Below, in pieces: positions 9,006 through 10,171 of a stretch of 10,171 nucleotides of DNA; positions within the stretch are counted from its first letter, which is position 1, and each line of letters starts with the position of its first letter. Below the pieces are notes generated by a model that was not told the DNA's origin, ran no database searches, and saw only the letters and a list, made by a program, of their open reading frames with translations. The translations under genes were made by a program, and so were the position numbers. Origin of the DNA: Syntrophomonadaceae bacterium (lineage in GTDB: Bacteria; Bacillota; Syntrophomonadia; Syntrophomonadales; Syntrophomonadaceae); NCBI GenBank assembly GCA_012522705.1, contig JAAYJY010000185.1:1-10171 (forward strand). The letters run 5' to 3'.

Positions 9006-10148
9006 TTGATTAATAAATCATTGAGATTCATAGTGGGCATCCTGGCTGTTATCGGTTTGGGCGTGGTGCTGCTGACTGGTTACACCATAGGCACCAATTG
9101 GAGCGGGTGGAGCAGCTTGTTTAGCGTATTAGGCCTGATACAGACAGTCTCCCTGCATGAACCACCGACTGACAAGATGCTGGAAGGGGCTACCGCGGGA
9201 ATCGTGACTTCCCTGGAAGATCCCTATTCGCGATACCTGGAAAAGAGCCAATGGGAAGAATTGCAGCTGCAGCTGAATGCCGAGTTCGGCGGAATCGGCG
9301 TCTATTTGGTGGAAGCAGATGAAGGCAAACTAACCATCGTATCTCCTATTAAGGGGACACCCGCAGAGAGAGCCGGGCTTAGGAACGGTGATATTGTGAC
9401 CCAGATTAATGGGACCAGCACCTACGGCATGAGCCAGGAAGACGCGGTCCAACTAATGCGCGGGGATCCCGGCACCCAGCTGGAGATGATGGTATACCGG
9501 CCTGAAGAGGGCCGGGAGATCGAGTTCAAGATTATCCGGGAGATAATAAACGTGCCCTCGGTAGAAGATAAGATGGTGCATCAGGAACCACTGTTGGGAT
9601 ATATCAAATTGAATATGTTCCATGCTCGTTCTGCCCAGGAAATGGCGACCAGCCTAAATAAAATGGAATCTCAGCGTATTGAAGGTCTGATTCTTGACCT
9701 ACGGGACAATGGCGGTGGCGACTTTGACGCAGCAGTGAGTATCGCCGACCTGTTTCTGGATGAAGGTGAAGTGGTGAGTATAAGGGATGCACGGGGTCGT
9801 GAGACTGTCCATAAGTCCTATGCCGGATCAATCTCCATCCCCCTGGTGGTCTTGGTCAATAAGAACAGCGCCAGCGCTTCTGAGATCCTGGCAGGTGCTT
9901 TGCAGGATAACCATCGTGCGGTTTTGGTAGGCGAGAAAACCTTTGGTAAGGGCTTGGTCCAAACCGTCTATCCATTGGCTGACGGGGGAGCTTTGAAGCT
10001 AACCACCCAGAAATATTTTACCCCGGATGGTACCGACATTAATGAGATTGGAATAAATCCCGACATAGTGGCGCAAAATGCTGATACAAGTGACCAGGAT
10101 CTACAACTGGAAAGAGGCATCGAATATTTGCAAGAGAAGACGTCATAA
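9006..10148 (+). CDS. ctpA: S41 family C-terminal processing peptidase with PDZ domain (CtpA type)
   Basis: This gene encodes a 380-residue serine protease predicted to be anchored outside the membrane by an N-terminal hydrophobic segment (about residues 6-28). A PDZ domain lies near 94-168 (FGGIGVYL, SPIKGTPAERAGL, GDIVTQING) and the S41 core near 195-360 with DLRDNGGG (231-238). The catalytic pair is S290 in NSASASE and K315 in FGKGLVQ, the same 25-residue separation as in Bacillus CtpB and E. coli Prc; Q319 of the triad is also present. The family trims or degrades extracytoplasmic proteins from their C-termini. Start TTG 9006 follows GGTGGTG (8994-9000) at five bases. It lies behind a terminator, so probably has its own promoter. 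Downstream, AAGGGGTG at the window edge looks like a ribosome binding site for a further gene. ctpB is an equally fair symbol. Confidence 0.94.
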   Translation: MINKSLRFIVGILAVIGLGVVLLTGYTIGTNWSGWSSLFSVLGLIQTVSLHEPPTDKMLEGATAGIVTSLEDPYSRYLEKSQWEELQLQLNAEFGGIGVYLVEADEGKLTIVSPIKGTPAERAGLRNGDIVTQINGTSTYGMSQEDAVQLMRGDPGTQLEMMVYRPEEGREIEFKIIREIINVPSVEDKMVHQEPLLGYIKLNMFHARSAQEMATSLNKMESQRIEGLILDLRDNGGGDFDAAVSIADLFLDEGEVVSIRDARGRETVHKSYAGSISIPLVVLVNKNSASASEILAGALQDNHRAVLVGEKTFGKGLVQTVYPLADGGALKLTTQKYFTPDGTDINEIGINPDIVAQNADTSDQDLQLERGIEYLQEKTS

Positions 10149-10171
10149 TTTTAATGTTTAAGGGGTGTGAC

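Overview
The window is about 10.2 kb of compact, all-plus-strand chromosomal housekeeping DNA. It most resembles an anaerobic Gram-positive (Firmicutes/Clostridia, perhaps Syntrophomonadales-like) genome. The reasons are the hpf-secA-prfB gene order, a long-form ribosome hibernation factor, a split two-subunit transketolase, strong GGAGG-type ribosome binding sites, frequent TTG/GTG starts and an ftsE-ftsX-M23 peptidase-ctpA cluster. The taxon is an inference from these traits; nothing in the window fixes it.

Left part (1-3971): the 3' end of hpf and its intrinsic terminator, then secA (preprotein translocase ATPase, GTG start) and prfB (release factor 2). prfB contains the classic autoregulatory +1 frameshift site, so its product is read from two frames (23 + 342 = 365 residues). 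A candidate extended -10 promoter lies upstream of the hpf terminator, so that hairpin may also sit in the secA leader.

Middle part (3987-5884): two adjacent genes encode the N-terminal (TPP-binding) and C-terminal (pyrimidine-binding plus C-terminal domain) halves of transketolase. They follow prfB by only 15 bp and end at a strong intrinsic terminator.

Right part (5885-10171): a cell-envelope module. FtsE (ATPase) and FtsX (permease) form the FtsEX complex that controls peptidoglycan hydrolases. Next comes a secreted coiled-coil M23 endopeptidase with all catalytic residues intact, which is the likely FtsEX-controlled hydrolase. After a terminator comes a membrane-anchored S41/PDZ C-terminal processing protease (CtpA family). 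The two proteases and FtsEX probably cooperate in wall remodelling during growth or division.

I found no mobile element, CRISPR array, tRNA or rRNA, and no convincing wholly novel system. The items most worth a second look are the secA leader, the prfB recoding site, the FtsEX-M23-CtpA arrangement and several leader hairpins. The largest gene-free stretches are 201 bp (8805-9005), 144 bp (7533-7676) and 138 bp (5827-5964).
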